The notes beneath the pieces were generated by a model, which was not told the DNA's origin, searched no databases, and saw nothing but the letters and a program-made list of their open reading frames with translations. A stretch of 64,000 nucleotides of DNA from contig NZ_CP019428.1 of NCBI RefSeq assembly GCF_009834565.1, forward strand, positions 620,001-684,000, given 5' to 3'. Source of the DNA: Pseudomonas sp. R76. Its GTDB lineage: Bacteria; Pseudomonadota; Gammaproteobacteria; Pseudomonadales; Pseudomonadaceae. The position numbers and the translations under genes are program-made. Positions 8,564 to 19,174 of the stretch are shown one piece after another. Position 1 is the first letter of the stretch. Each line of letters starts with the position of its first letter.

Positions 8564-9454
8564 ATGAGCGTGCAGTGGAACCTGGAACAGATGCGCCTGT
8601 TTGTGAGTGTCGCCGAGCAGCGTTCGTTTTCGGCGGTGGCGCGCGACCAGCGCAAGGCGCAATCGGCGGTGAGCAATGGCATTGCCTTGCTTGAGGCTGA
8701 CCTTGGGCTGAGCCTGTTTGACCGTAGCAGTGGCCGCCAGCCGCGCCTGACCGAAGCCGGCAGCGTGCTGCTGGAAGAAGCGCGCGAGGTGCTGCGCCAG
8801 TGTGAGCGGCTCAATGGCCGCGCGCTGTCACTGACGCGCGGCGAAGAAGCCTGCCTGCGTCTGGCCCAGGACGAAGCCATGTTGTTCCAGCCAGTGCTCG
8901 ACAGCCTCGAAGCGCTGGCCGGGCAATACCCGCTGCTGGAGGTGCAGTTGTCCAGTGCCGCCCAGGGCGATGTGGCGCGCAAGTTGGTCGAGCGCAAAGC
9001 CGACCTGGGCCTGTTGTTCTATCACGACCAAATCCCCGAAGCCCTTGAGCGGCGCGTGGTCGGCAGTGTGGAAATGGTCACGGTGTGCGGTGTGAACCAT
9101 CCGCTGGCCAAGGAAAAGTACGTGACCTGCCAGCACCTCGCGCAGTTTCGCCAGCTGTTGATGTCGACCCAGACCAGCGTCTACCCCGGCAGCGAAGCCG
9201 CAAGCCCGCTGGTGTGGCGTGCCGACAGTTTCTACGTGTTGGCCGAATGGCTGATGAGCGGCCTGGGCTGGGCCTGGCTGCCACGGCACATCGTGCAGTA
9301 CCCGACCTATCAACAACAAATGGTGGAACTGGACAGCGAATGGACGCCGCCCGCATTGGTGGTGGAGCTGGTCTGGCGTCGCGACGAACACCTCGGCCCT
9401 GCCGCGCGCTTCCTGGCCGAGCGATTTGCCGAGTGCTTGCAGGCGATCGACTGA
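8564..9454 (+). CDS. LysR-type transcriptional regulator
   Basis: A 296-residue regulator. The N-terminal winged helix-turn-helix (about residues 6-65) reads LEQMRLFVSVAEQRSFSAVA, then AQSAVSNGIALLEADLGLSLFDR, the hallmark of the family. A periplasmic-binding-protein-like effector domain follows from about residue 90. It is divergent from the SMR exporter and probably controls that operon and itself; the effector is unknown. It ends 23 bases before waaA, which may share its transcript. Matches PA4989. Confidence 0.9.
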   Translation: MSVQWNLEQMRLFVSVAEQRSFSAVARDQRKAQSAVSNGIALLEADLGLSLFDRSSGRQPRLTEAGSVLLEEAREVLRQCERLNGRALSLTRGEEACLRLAQDEAMLFQPVLDSLEALAGQYPLLEVQLSSAAQGDVARKLVERKADLGLLFYHDQIPEALERRVVGSVEMVTVCGVNHPLAKEKYVTCQHLAQFRQLLMSTQTSVYPGSEAASPLVWRADSFYVLAEWLMSGLGWAWLPRHIVQYPTYQQQMVELDSEWTPPALVVELVWRRDEHLGPAARFLAERFAECLQAID

Positions 9455-9477
9455 AAAAGCCGATAAACTCCGCCGCC

Positions 9478-10755
9478 ATGAATAGAACTCTCTACAGCTG
9501 TCTGTTTTACCTGGCGCTGCCGTTGGTGGCTTTACGTCTGTGGCTGCGTGCGCGCAAGGCGCCGGCCTATGCCCAGCGCATTGGCGAGCGTTTCTCCTAC
9601 GGCCTGCCGGTGATGCAACCGGGCGGGATCTGGGTGCACGCCGTGTCGGTGGGCGAAAGCATCGCCGCCGCGCCAATGATTCGCGGGCTGCTGGCGCGGC
9701 ATCCGACGTTGCCGATCACCGTCACCTGCATGACGCCGACCGGCTCCGAACGCATCCAGGCGCTGTTCGCCAATGAGCCGCGCATTCAGCATTGCTACCT
9801 GCCCTACGACTTGCCGTGCGCGGCCAGGCGTTTTCTTGATCGCGTACAGCCCAGGCTGGCGGTGATCATGGAAACCGAACTGTGGCCCAACCACATTCAC
9901 GCCTGTGCTCAGCGCGGTATTCCGGTGGCGCTGGCCAATGCGCGGCTGTCGGCGCGTTCGGCCAAAGGTTACGCACGCTTTGCCAAGCTGACGGCGCCGA
10001 TGCTGGCGCAAATGAGCCTGTTCGCGGTGCAGACGCATACCGAAGCCCAGCGTTTCCTCAGCCTGGGCGCGCGTGCGGAAACCGTCGAAGTCACCGGCTC
10101 GATCAAGTTCGACCTGACCATCGACCCAGAGCTTCCCGTGCGGGCAGCGGCCTTGCGTGAGCAATGGGGCGCCAGCGAGCGCCCGGTATGGATCGCGGCC
10201 AGCACCCATGAAGGCGAAGACGACGTGGTACTGGCTGCGCATCGCCAACTGCTCGAAAGCTATCCCAATGCATTGTTGATTCTGGTGCCGCGTCACCAGG
10301 AACGCTTCGGCCCGATGTTTGAGTTATGCGAGCAACAAGGATTCACCACGGTGCGTCGCTCCAGTGGCGAGCCCGTGACGGCGCAAACTTCGGTGTTGCT
10401 CGGCGACACCATGGGCGAGTTGCTGTTTCTCTATGCCTTGGCCGACAGCGCGTTTGTCGGCGGCAGCCTGGTGCCGACTGGCGGGCATAACCCGTTGGAG
10501 CCGGCAGCGCTGGCTAAGCCTGTGATCATGGGGCCGCACCTGTTCAACTTCCTCGAAATCAGCGCGATGATGCGCGACGCCGGGGCGCTGCGTGAGGTGG
10601 ATGACGCCGAGGGTTTGGCCGAAGCCGTGCGGCAACTGTTCGAGCTGCCGCAGGATGCGCGCAAGATGGCGCAGGCGGGGCTTGCGGTGATGCAGGCCAA
10701 CCAGGGCGCGCTGAAGCGTTTGCTGGATGGCTTGGACAGGCTGATTCAGCGCTGA
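9478..10755 (+). CDS. waaA: 3-deoxy-D-manno-octulosonic acid (Kdo) transferase WaaA
   Basis: WaaA adds Kdo residues from CMP-Kdo to the lipid A precursor at the cytoplasmic face of the inner membrane. An N-terminal anchor (LFYLALPLVALRLWL) is followed by two GT-B-type domains. Visible motifs are HAVSVGESIAA, TCMTPTGSERI, ETELWPN and GGHNPLEPAAL, which bind acceptor and donor. The ATG at 9478 gives 425 residues, the usual length. The open frame extends further upstream but only over the LysR gene in another frame. The order with msbA and hldE nearby is conserved in pseudomonads. Confidence 0.95.
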   Translation: MNRTLYSCLFYLALPLVALRLWLRARKAPAYAQRIGERFSYGLPVMQPGGIWVHAVSVGESIAAAPMIRGLLARHPTLPITVTCMTPTGSERIQALFANEPRIQHCYLPYDLPCAARRFLDRVQPRLAVIMETELWPNHIHACAQRGIPVALANARLSARSAKGYARFAKLTAPMLAQMSLFAVQTHTEAQRFLSLGARAETVEVTGSIKFDLTIDPELPVRAAALREQWGASERPVWIAASTHEGEDDVVLAAHRQLLESYPNALLILVPRHQERFGPMFELCEQQGFTTVRRSSGEPVTAQTSVLLGDTMGELLFLYALADSAFVGGSLVPTGGHNPLEPAALAKPVIMGPHLFNFLEISAMMRDAGALREVDDAEGLAEAVRQLFELPQDARKMAQAGLAVMQANQGALKRLLDGLDRLIQR

Positions 10756-10761
10756 TCCAAA

Positions 10762-10864
10762 TGTGGGAGCGGGCTTGTGTGGGAGCTGGCTTGCCTGCGA
10801 TAGCATCACCTCGGTGTATCAGCAGTACCGAGGTGTCTGCATCGCAGGCAAGCCAGCTCCCACA
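10762..10864. repeat. nested REP doublet
   Basis: A truncated arm of the GCGGGCTTG subtype (10762-10777) runs directly into a complete doublet with arms GTGGGAGCTGGCTTGCCTGC and complement. It looks like one REP inserted into, or recombined with, another. It lies between the waaA stop and the stop of the convergent tolC-like gene. Confidence 0.88.
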
Positions 10865-10881
10865 TTGGTTTTGTAGTGTGC

Positions 10882-12321
10882 TTAGTATCCCGGGCGAGCT
10901 TTAAGCTGCTCGGCCGCAGCTTTGGCCAAATCCGGCGGCAGGAAGTCCTTGTCCGGATTGTAGTCAGCCTTGAGGTAGCGCGACAAGTCCTGCAAATCCC
11001 CTGGGTTGAGCGTGCCCGCCGCCTGCTTCAAGCGCAGGTTGTCGAGGATGTAGTCGTAGCGGCTGTTGTTGTAGTTGCGCACCGACGAGTAAAGCTGGCG
11101 CTGTGCATCGAGCACGTCGACGATGTTGCGCGTACCCACCTGATAACCGATTTCCGTGGCTTCGACCGCGCTCTGGTTCGAGATGATCGACTGGCGGCGT
11201 GCCTGTACCTGCTCCACATCGGTGTTGACCGCGCGGTGCAGGTTGCGGGTGTTTTCCACCACCTGGCGGCGCAGGCCTTCGCGTTGCTGCTCGCTCTGGT
11301 CCAGGCGCGAGTAGGATTCGCGCACTTGCGAGCTGGTGAGGCCGCCGCTGTAGATCGGGATGTTCAGGCGCAGGCCGATGGTGCGTTGCGACACATCACC
11401 GCCGTAAGGAATCGGCAGTTGGTTCGGGTTGCTGAAGCCCAGCGCGTCGTTGTCACCCTTTTCGTATTGCGCCACAGCGTCGAGGGTCGGCAAGTGGCCG
11501 GCCTTGCGCTGGCGCAGGGTTTCTTCGGCGGCGGTGACGGCGTAGTTGCTGGCCAGCAGGTTGAGGTTCTGGCGGCCGGCGGTTTCGACCCAGGCCTTGG
11601 CGTCATTCGGCGCCGGCGGCAGCACCGGCAGCGTGTGCACGATGCTCTGGATCGCGTTGTAGTCGCGGTTGGTCAGGGTGATCAGCGCTTCAAAGGCGTC
11701 GTCGACCTGGCGCTGGGCGACGATGCGGTTGGCGCGGGCGGTGTCGTAGCTGGCCTGGGATTGCAGCACGTCGGTCTTGTCCGACAGGCCCACATCAAAG
11801 CGTTCGTTGGACTGGTCGAGCTGGCGCTTGAAGGCATTTTCTTCGGCCTTGGTCGAGGCCAGGTTGTCCTGGGCGCGCAGCACGGCGAAGTAGTTTTCGG
11901 CGCTTTGCAGGATCAGGTTCTGCTCGGTGGCCGACAGTTGCAGCGAGGCCTGCTCGTTGACGGCTTCGGCGGCTTGCAGCTGGAACCAGCGATCGGCGCG
12001 GAACAGCGGCTGGCTCAGGGTCGCACGCCAGGAGTGGGCGTCACGGTTGACGGTGGCCGCCGGTTGGTCGATCTGGGTACGCACGTTATTGCTGTCGGCA
12101 CCGGCCGACAGGTTCGGCAGCAAGCCGGCACGCGCCTGGGGCACCACTTCTTTCTGCGCGCCGTATTGGGCGCGGGCGGCGGCCAGGTCGGCGTTGTTGT
12201 TCACCGCTTCCTGGTAGACGCTGACCAAATCGGTTTTGGCGGACAAGGGCGCTTCAGCTGCCCAGACCATTCCATTGGTCGCACAAGACACGGCAAGAGC
12301 CAGTGAGAGTTTGCGCAGCAT
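10882..12321 (-). CDS. TolC family outer-membrane efflux/secretion protein
   Basis: A 479-residue outer-membrane factor. The signal peptide MLRKLSLALAVSCATNGMVW ends at AEA. Two repeated coiled-coil/beta domains follow, with TolC-type segments such as LSQPLFRADRW, QSAENYFAVLRAQ, LNIPIYSGG and GTRNIVDVLDAQRQLY. Trimers form the beta-barrel and periplasmic tunnel for type I secretion or RND/MFS efflux. No inner-membrane partner is encoded nearby, so it is probably a general-purpose TolC, like PA4974 at the equivalent position. Unlike OprM proteins, I see no lipobox. Confidence 0.9.
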   Translation of the reverse strand: MLRKLSLALAVSCATNGMVWAAEAPLSAKTDLVSVYQEAVNNNADLAAARAQYGAQKEVVPQARAGLLPNLSAGADSNNVRTQIDQPAATVNRDAHSWRATLSQPLFRADRWFQLQAAEAVNEQASLQLSATEQNLILQSAENYFAVLRAQDNLASTKAEENAFKRQLDQSNERFDVGLSDKTDVLQSQASYDTARANRIVAQRQVDDAFEALITLTNRDYNAIQSIVHTLPVLPPAPNDAKAWVETAGRQNLNLLASNYAVTAAEETLRQRKAGHLPTLDAVAQYEKGDNDALGFSNPNQLPIPYGGDVSQRTIGLRLNIPIYSGGLTSSQVRESYSRLDQSEQQREGLRRQVVENTRNLHRAVNTDVEQVQARRQSIISNQSAVEATEIGYQVGTRNIVDVLDAQRQLYSSVRNYNNSRYDYILDNLRLKQAAGTLNPGDLQDLSRYLKADYNPDKDFLPPDLAKAAAEQLKARPGY

Positions 12322-12522
12322 GAGGCGATCCCTAGTGTGAATATTACGGCGATAATTTAGCGCCCAAGGCTAAGGCGGGCCATTTCTGGCGTCAAGCCAT
12401 TGTGGCGGCAACCGAGTGTAGTGTTGCTGACCCGGCGCAACAATCCCGCAATCACGCCATTCATCACGCTGAATGCACCGCTATTGGCAATTTGCCCACG
12501 CCATGGTCTAGACTGGCCGCGT

Positions 12523-14676
<2,154 letters not shown>

Positions 14677-14683
14677 CCCCGAT

Positions 14684-14790
14684 GATCGTTCCCACGCTCT
14701 GCGTGGGAATGCATCCCGTGACGCTCTGCGTCACAAAGGCGGACGCAGAGCGTCCATAGCGGCATTCCCACGCAGAGCGTGGGAACGATC
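14684..14790. repeat. 107-bp compound palindromic repeat, copy 2
   Basis: Same family as 4948-5060, with ends GATCGTTCCCACGCTCTGCG and its complement. It lies between thiC and cytX. It ends 21 bases before the probable cytX start. A GTG inside it (14779) is in frame with cytX. Confidence 0.9.
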
Positions 14791-14811
14791 AGCCCCTCAG
14801 AGATAACACCC

Positions 14812-16101
14812 TTGAGCATTCAACCGAGTACCTACTCTCCCGATATCGCAGTGCCGAGCGACAAACGCGTCTTCGGCGCCCGCGACCTGTTTTCCCTGTG
14901 GTTCTCCCTCGGCATCGGCCTGATGGTCCTGCAAACCGGCGCCTTGCTTGCGCCGGGCCTGGGTTTGTCCGGTTCGTTGCTGGCGATTTTCCTCGGCACG
15001 CTGGTGGGCGTTTTGCTGCTGGCCGCCGTCGGCGTGATCGGCAGCGACACCGGCCTGTCCGCCATGGCTGCGCTCAAACTCAGCCTCGGCGCCAAAGGCG
15101 CAAGCCTGCCGGCGTTGCTGAACCTGCTGCAGCTGATCGGCTGGGGCTCGTTCGAAATCATCGTGATGCGCGACGCCGCCAGCCTGCTGGGCACGCGAGC
15201 ATTCAGCGAAGGCAGCCTGTTGGCCAGCCCGTTGCTGTGGACAGTGTTTTTCGGTGGTTTGGCAACGTTGCTCGCCGTCAGCGGCCCACTGACGTTCGTG
15301 CGGCAAATCCTGCGCAAGTGGGGCATCTGGCTGCTGCTCGCCGCCTGCCTGTGGCTGACCTGGAACCTGTTCGCCAAGGCTGACCTCGCCACGCTGTGGG
15401 CCAAGTCCGGCGACGGCTCGATGCCGTTTGCAGTGGGTTTCGATATCGCCATCGCCATGCCGTTGTCGTGGCTGCCGCTGATCGCCGACTACTCGCGGTT
15501 CGGCAAGCGTGCCAAAAGCGTGTTCGGCGGCACGGCGCTGGGCTTCTTTATCGGTAATTTCTGGCTGATGAGCCTGGGCGTGGCCTACACCCTGGCGTTC
15601 GCACCAAGCGGTGAAGTGAATGCGCTGTTGCTGGCGCTGGCCGGTGCCGGCCTGGGCATTCCGCTACTGCTGATCCTGCTGGACGAGTCGGAAAACGCCT
15701 TTGCCGATATTCACTCGGCGGCGGTGTCCAGTGGGATCTTGCTGCGCTTGAAAGTCGAGCACCTGGCCTTGGCCATTGGTGTGATCTGCACCTTGATCGC
15801 CTGCTTTGCACCGCTGGCGCAGTACCAGAACTTCCTGTTGCTGATTGGCTCGGTGTTTGCGCCATTGTTTGGCGTGGTGCTGGTGGATCATTTCATCCTG
15901 CGCCGGCGTGGCCAGGGCGCGGTTGCCGCTTTGCATTGGCCGGCGCTGGTGGCCTGGCTGGGCGGCATCGCCACGTATCACCTGCTCGCCAACCTGTATC
16001 CGGATGTCGGCGCAACCCTGCCGGCATTGCTGCTGGCAGGGCTGTTGCAGTTGATCCTGGGGCGGGCCGTCAGTGGCGCGCGGGCATCAGCTCAGGCTTG
16101 A
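14812..16101 (+). CDS. cytX: putative hydroxymethylpyrimidine transporter CytX (NCS1 family)
   Basis: A 429-residue, roughly 12-helix permease of the purine-cytosine family. RVFGARDLFSLWFSLGIGLM at the N-terminus and SWLPLIADYSRFGK in the middle are NCS1-like. CytX genes are typically found under TPP riboswitches or beside thi genes and are proposed to import thiamine pyrimidine precursors. Its position after riboswitch-controlled thiC fits. No ATG lies near the N-terminus, so I choose TTG 14812 with CAGAGA upstream; GTG 14779 inside the repeat is the alternative. The 3' end overlaps the convergent lipoprotein gene by 32 bases. I do not recall cytX here in P. aeruginosa. Confidence 0.8.
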   Translation: MSIQPSTYSPDIAVPSDKRVFGARDLFSLWFSLGIGLMVLQTGALLAPGLGLSGSLLAIFLGTLVGVLLLAAVGVIGSDTGLSAMAALKLSLGAKGASLPALLNLLQLIGWGSFEIIVMRDAASLLGTRAFSEGSLLASPLLWTVFFGGLATLLAVSGPLTFVRQILRKWGIWLLLAACLWLTWNLFAKADLATLWAKSGDGSMPFAVGFDIAIAMPLSWLPLIADYSRFGKRAKSVFGGTALGFFIGNFWLMSLGVAYTLAFAPSGEVNALLLALAGAGLGIPLLLILLDESENAFADIHSAAVSSGILLRLKVEHLALAIGVICTLIACFAPLAQYQNFLLLIGSVFAPLFGVVLVDHFILRRRGQGAVAALHWPALVAWLGGIATYHLLANLYPDVGATLPALLLAGLLQLILGRAVSGARASAQA

Positions 16102-16816
16102 GCACGCCGGTGAGGCGCGCATAGGGGATGGTCATTTCGATTAGCCCCAATGCGTACGGGCCGATGGTGGCCACGTTGTACTTGAGCACCACGCCGGCGC
16201 TTGTCAGGGCCACGTTCGGGGTTTTCTGGAACGGCCAGTTCTTCACGAACTCGGGGTCACGGTCCATTTGCGAGTTGATCAGCCAGCTGTTGTGGGCGAC
16301 TTTCGCGGTGTTCCAGAACGCTTGTTCCTGGCCCGGCAGCAACATGTCGGTCAGGCTCAGCTCTTTGTGCAGCAAGCGTGAATAGTTGATGAAACCACGG
16401 CCGGGCTCGCCGTGGGCGGCGCCGGTGTCCAGGTAGCTGGACACTTCAATGATCACCAGTCCGTCATGCTGGTCACGTACCTTGGCCTGCAAGTACATGC
16501 TGTTGCGGTCTGGCGACTCGCGCAGGAACTTGTCCCGATAGGCATTCAGCGTCGGCGGCACGCTGGCGCCGGGCGTGGTGCGGGTCATTTGCAGCAGGCG
16601 TTGTTCCACAATCGTGTCGAGTTGCGGCTCGCTGGGGAAATGCACGGTGTCGATGTTCACCAGCGGGCAATCCGGGCTGTCACAGCCGGGCTTTATCTGT
16701 TCCGAGGCGTCCGGTTTGGCGTCCAGCGGCTTCAGGTAGCTGGGCTGGAACAGGCTTTGGCAGGCACCCAGGGTCAAGGCGATACAGGCCACGGAGGCGA
16801 TTTTTAAAAGCGACAT
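16070..16816 (-). CDS. lipoprotein of the RsiV/DUF3298 type
   Basis: A 248-residue exported lipoprotein. The signal peptide MSLLKIASVACIALTLGACQ carries the lipobox LGAC, with Cys19 or so as the lipidated residue. The rest resembles DUF4163/DUF3298 proteins such as RsiV: a first part with YRDKFLRE and VIIEVSSYLDTGAAHGEPG, then LSLTDMLLPGQEQAFW and a C-terminal IGPYALGLIEMTIPY. RsiV is a lysozyme-binding anti-sigma factor in Bacillus, but no sigma factor or cytoplasmic domain is present here, so a regulatory role is not implied. The start at 16816 follows GAAGGA. Matches PA4972 by position. Confidence 0.75.
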   Translation of the reverse strand: MSLLKIASVACIALTLGACQSLFQPSYLKPLDAKPDASEQIKPGCDSPDCPLVNIDTVHFPSEPQLDTIVEQRLLQMTRTTPGASVPPTLNAYRDKFLRESPDRNSMYLQAKVRDQHDGLVIIEVSSYLDTGAAHGEPGRGFINYSRLLHKELSLTDMLLPGQEQAFWNTAKVAHNSWLINSQMDRDPEFVKNWPFQKTPNVALTSAGVVLKYNVATIGPYALGLIEMTIPYARLTGVLKPELMPARH

Positions 16817-17009
16817 GTGTGTCCTTCGGAAATCGATGGAAAGCGAAAAGAGTGGAGCTTCGACTACCGACAAGGCAGTCAGTTCGCCACTAAGCTTATT
16901 AGAGTGAGTTTGACGCCCGCCGTCTATCCCGGCAACTGCAAAGGGGCTGCACCAACCGGCATGGGCGCGTTAGGATGGCGCGAATCGCACGGCCTTAACG
17001 AGGAAGAAT

Positions 17010-17627
17010 ATGACGGACATTGCCAAATCGACGCCGAACAAAATCGAAATTGTTCAGCGCGACAATGCCTACAAGGGCTTCTACAAGCTCGATCGCGTGC
17101 AGCTGCGCCACGAAAAATTCGATGGCGGCATGAGCCGGGTGATCAACCGTGAAGTCTTCGTGCGTCATGACGCCGTGTGCGTGCTGCCTTACGACCCGCA
17201 GCGCGATGAAGTGGTGCTGATCGAGCAGTTTCGTGTCGGCGCCATGGGCCGCACCGATAACCCGTGGCTGGTGGAAATGGTCGCCGGCCTGATCGACAAG
17301 GATGAAGAACCGGAGGAGGTTGCACACCGCGAAGCCGAGGAGGAAGCTGGGCTGACGTTCTCTGCGCTGTGGCCGATCACCAAATATTTTCCGTCGCCCG
17401 GTGGCAGTACTGAATTCGTGCACTTGTACCTTGGCCGTTGCGACAGCTCGGGGGCCGGTGGCGTCCATGGACTGGAAGAAGAGGCAGAAGATATCCGCGT
17501 CACCACCTGGGCGTTCGAAGATGCCCTGCAAGCGGTGCGTGACGGCAAAATTTCCAACGCAGCCAGCATCATCGCCCTGCAATGGCTTGCGCTTAATCGC
17601 GCGGAAGTGAGGGGGTTATGGCAGTAA
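17010..17627 (+). CDS. nudF: ADP-ribose pyrophosphatase NudF
   Basis: A 205-residue Nudix hydrolase that splits ADP-ribose into AMP and ribose 5-phosphate. The Nudix box runs from GLIDKDEEPEEVAHREAEEE to AGL. The downstream segment FPSPGGSTEFVHLYLG fits the ADP-ribose pyrophosphatase subfamily. The start at 17010 follows GAGGAAG. The next gene overlaps it by 10 bases. The order nudF-DUF1249-cpdA-yqiA-parE is the same as in E. coli, so this is an old operon. Confidence 0.93.
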   Translation: MTDIAKSTPNKIEIVQRDNAYKGFYKLDRVQLRHEKFDGGMSRVINREVFVRHDAVCVLPYDPQRDEVVLIEQFRVGAMGRTDNPWLVEMVAGLIDKDEEPEEVAHREAEEEAGLTFSALWPITKYFPSPGGSTEFVHLYLGRCDSSGAGGVHGLEEEAEDIRVTTWAFEDALQAVRDGKISNAASIIALQWLALNRAEVRGLWQ

Positions 17628-18067
17628 AGGCACGGGAACGTTATCGAGTCGACCTGATCGGGCTGCAAGCCGCCTGCGAGGCCAACTATGCGCGGCTGAT
17701 GCGCTTGCTTCCCGACATGCGCCACACGCCCGAGGCGCGGCGCATTGCCGTGACCCACGGCGACCAGATGCTCGGCGTGCTGACCCTTGAGGTCATCGTC
17801 AACTGCCCGTACACCACCACTTTGCGTGTGCGCCAGGAACACAGCCTGCCGTGGCTGCCGGTGCCGCAGCTGGAAGTGCAGGTGTATCACGATGCGCGCA
17901 TGGCCGAAGTGATCAGCGCCGAACATGCGCGACGCTTTCGCAGCATCTATCCTTACCCGAATGTGTTCATGCACCAGCCCGATGAGAAAGCACAGCTCAA
18001 TGTGTTCCTCGGTGAATGGTTGAGCCACTGCCTGGCCCTGGGGCATGAGTTTGAAGTCGTGCGGTAG
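17618..18067 (+). CDS. DUF1249 family protein (YqiB-like)
   Basis: A 149-residue cytoplasmic protein of unknown function. It shows the family features RYRVDLIGLQAACEANYARL at the start and PYPNVFMHQPDEKAQLNVFL near the end. It begins inside the last codons of nudF, with GAGGGGG upstream, which implies coupled translation. It is always found in this operon in gammaproteobacteria as far as I know, next to cpdA. No catalytic motif is visible. Confidence 0.88.
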   Translation: MAVKARERYRVDLIGLQAACEANYARLMRLLPDMRHTPEARRIAVTHGDQMLGVLTLEVIVNCPYTTTLRVRQEHSLPWLPVPQLEVQVYHDARMAEVISAEHARRFRSIYPYPNVFMHQPDEKAQLNVFLGEWLSHCLALGHEFEVVR

Positions 18068-18153
18068 ATGTGAACTGCGTCTTTCCTCTTTGTGTCCTGC
18101 CCTAGCATAATCACGCCACACATCCATTCCTGTGATTGCCTTGGGAGAGCGCC

Positions 18154-18969
18154 TTGCCGAGCGTATCCACTGTGAACCCTGACGCGTCGGCGCTGCTGGT
18201 GCAGCTGTCCGACAGCCACCTGTTTGCCGAGGCCGACGGCGCGCTGCTGGGCATGAACACCCGCGAGAGCCTGCAGCGGGTGATCGCGTTGGTGCGCGAG
18301 CAGCAGCCGCAGATCGATTTGGTGCTGGCCACGGGGGATTTATCCCAGGACGGCACGCTTGAGTCCTATCAACAGTTTCGCGAGCTGACCCGGCAGATCG
18401 ATGCCCCGGCGCGCTGGATCCCCGGTAATCACGACGAGCCTCAGATCATGGCCCACGCCGCCGAGCACAGTGATTTGCTTGAGCCGGTGGTCGACATCGG
18501 CAATTGGCGAGTGACCCTGCTCGACTCTGCCGTGCCCGGTTCGGTGCCGGGTTACTTGCAAGACCAGCAACTGCAATTGCTCGCTCAAGCCTTGAGCGAA
18601 GCGCCGAGCCGCCACCATCTGGTGTGCTTTCACCACCATCCGGTGCCTATCGGCTGTGCGTGGATGGAGCCCATCGGCCTGCGCAACCCCGACGCCTTGT
18701 TTGCCGTGTTCGACCGCTTTCCGCAGGTCAAGGCGGTGCTTTGGGGCCATGTGCACCAGGAAATCGACCGCGAGCGCAATGGCGTACGCCTGCTGGCGTC
18801 GCCGTCGACGTGCATCCAGTTCGCGCCGGGCAGTGAGGACTTCAAGGTCAGCGATCAAGCGCCGGGTTACCGCTGGCTGCGCCTGCATGCCGACGGACGG
18901 TTGGAGACCGGGGTAGAGCGGGTTGAAGGTTTCGCGTTTACCATCGATTACGGCAGCAACGGCTACTAA
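18154..18969 (+). CDS. cpdA: 3',5'-cyclic AMP phosphodiesterase CpdA
   Basis: A class III metallophosphoesterase of 271 residues that hydrolyses cAMP. The metal-binding motifs are in order: LSDSHLF, ATGDLSQDG, PGNHDEP, FHHHPVP and GHVHQE. The start codon is TTG 18154 (then PSVSTVNPD), with GGGAGA 5 bases upstream. An earlier in-frame start at 18136 lacks such a site. Length and position match PA4969. In P. aeruginosa CpdA sets cAMP levels for Vfr, and a similar role is likely here. Confidence 0.93.
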   Translation: MPSVSTVNPDASALLVQLSDSHLFAEADGALLGMNTRESLQRVIALVREQQPQIDLVLATGDLSQDGTLESYQQFRELTRQIDAPARWIPGNHDEPQIMAHAAEHSDLLEPVVDIGNWRVTLLDSAVPGSVPGYLQDQQLQLLAQALSEAPSRHHLVCFHHHPVPIGCAWMEPIGLRNPDALFAVFDRFPQVKAVLWGHVHQEIDRERNGVRLLASPSTCIQFAPGSEDFKVSDQAPGYRWLRLHADGRLETGVERVEGFAFTIDYGSNGY

Positions 18970-18992
18970 CCGCTGCAAACACTGGTTAAAAG

Positions 18993-19081
18993 TGTGGGAG
19001 CTGGCTTGCCTGCGATAGCGCTACACCGGTTGATAAATGTGTGACTGATACACCGTCATCGCAGGCAAGCCAGCTCCCACA
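18993..19081. repeat. REP doublet, GCTGGCTTGCCTGCG subtype
   Basis: Inverted arms GTGGGAGCTGGCTTGCCTGC and complement flank a loop of about 45 bases. It lies between cpdA and yqiA inside a conserved operon, so transcription may cross it. Confidence 0.9.
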
Positions 19082-19174
19082 GTGGATCTTCTGTGTCCTT
19101 TGGATAGAGGGTCTCACACACCACCCCGATCCCTGTAAACTGCGCCTCTTTGGCTGAAGCACGGAGAGCCCGGC

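Noticed and set aside
16070..16816. An anti-sigma factor role for the RsiV-like lipoprotein
   Set aside because: There is no cytoplasmic sigma-binding domain and no sigma factor gene nearby. Only the periplasmic DUF3298-type part is similar.
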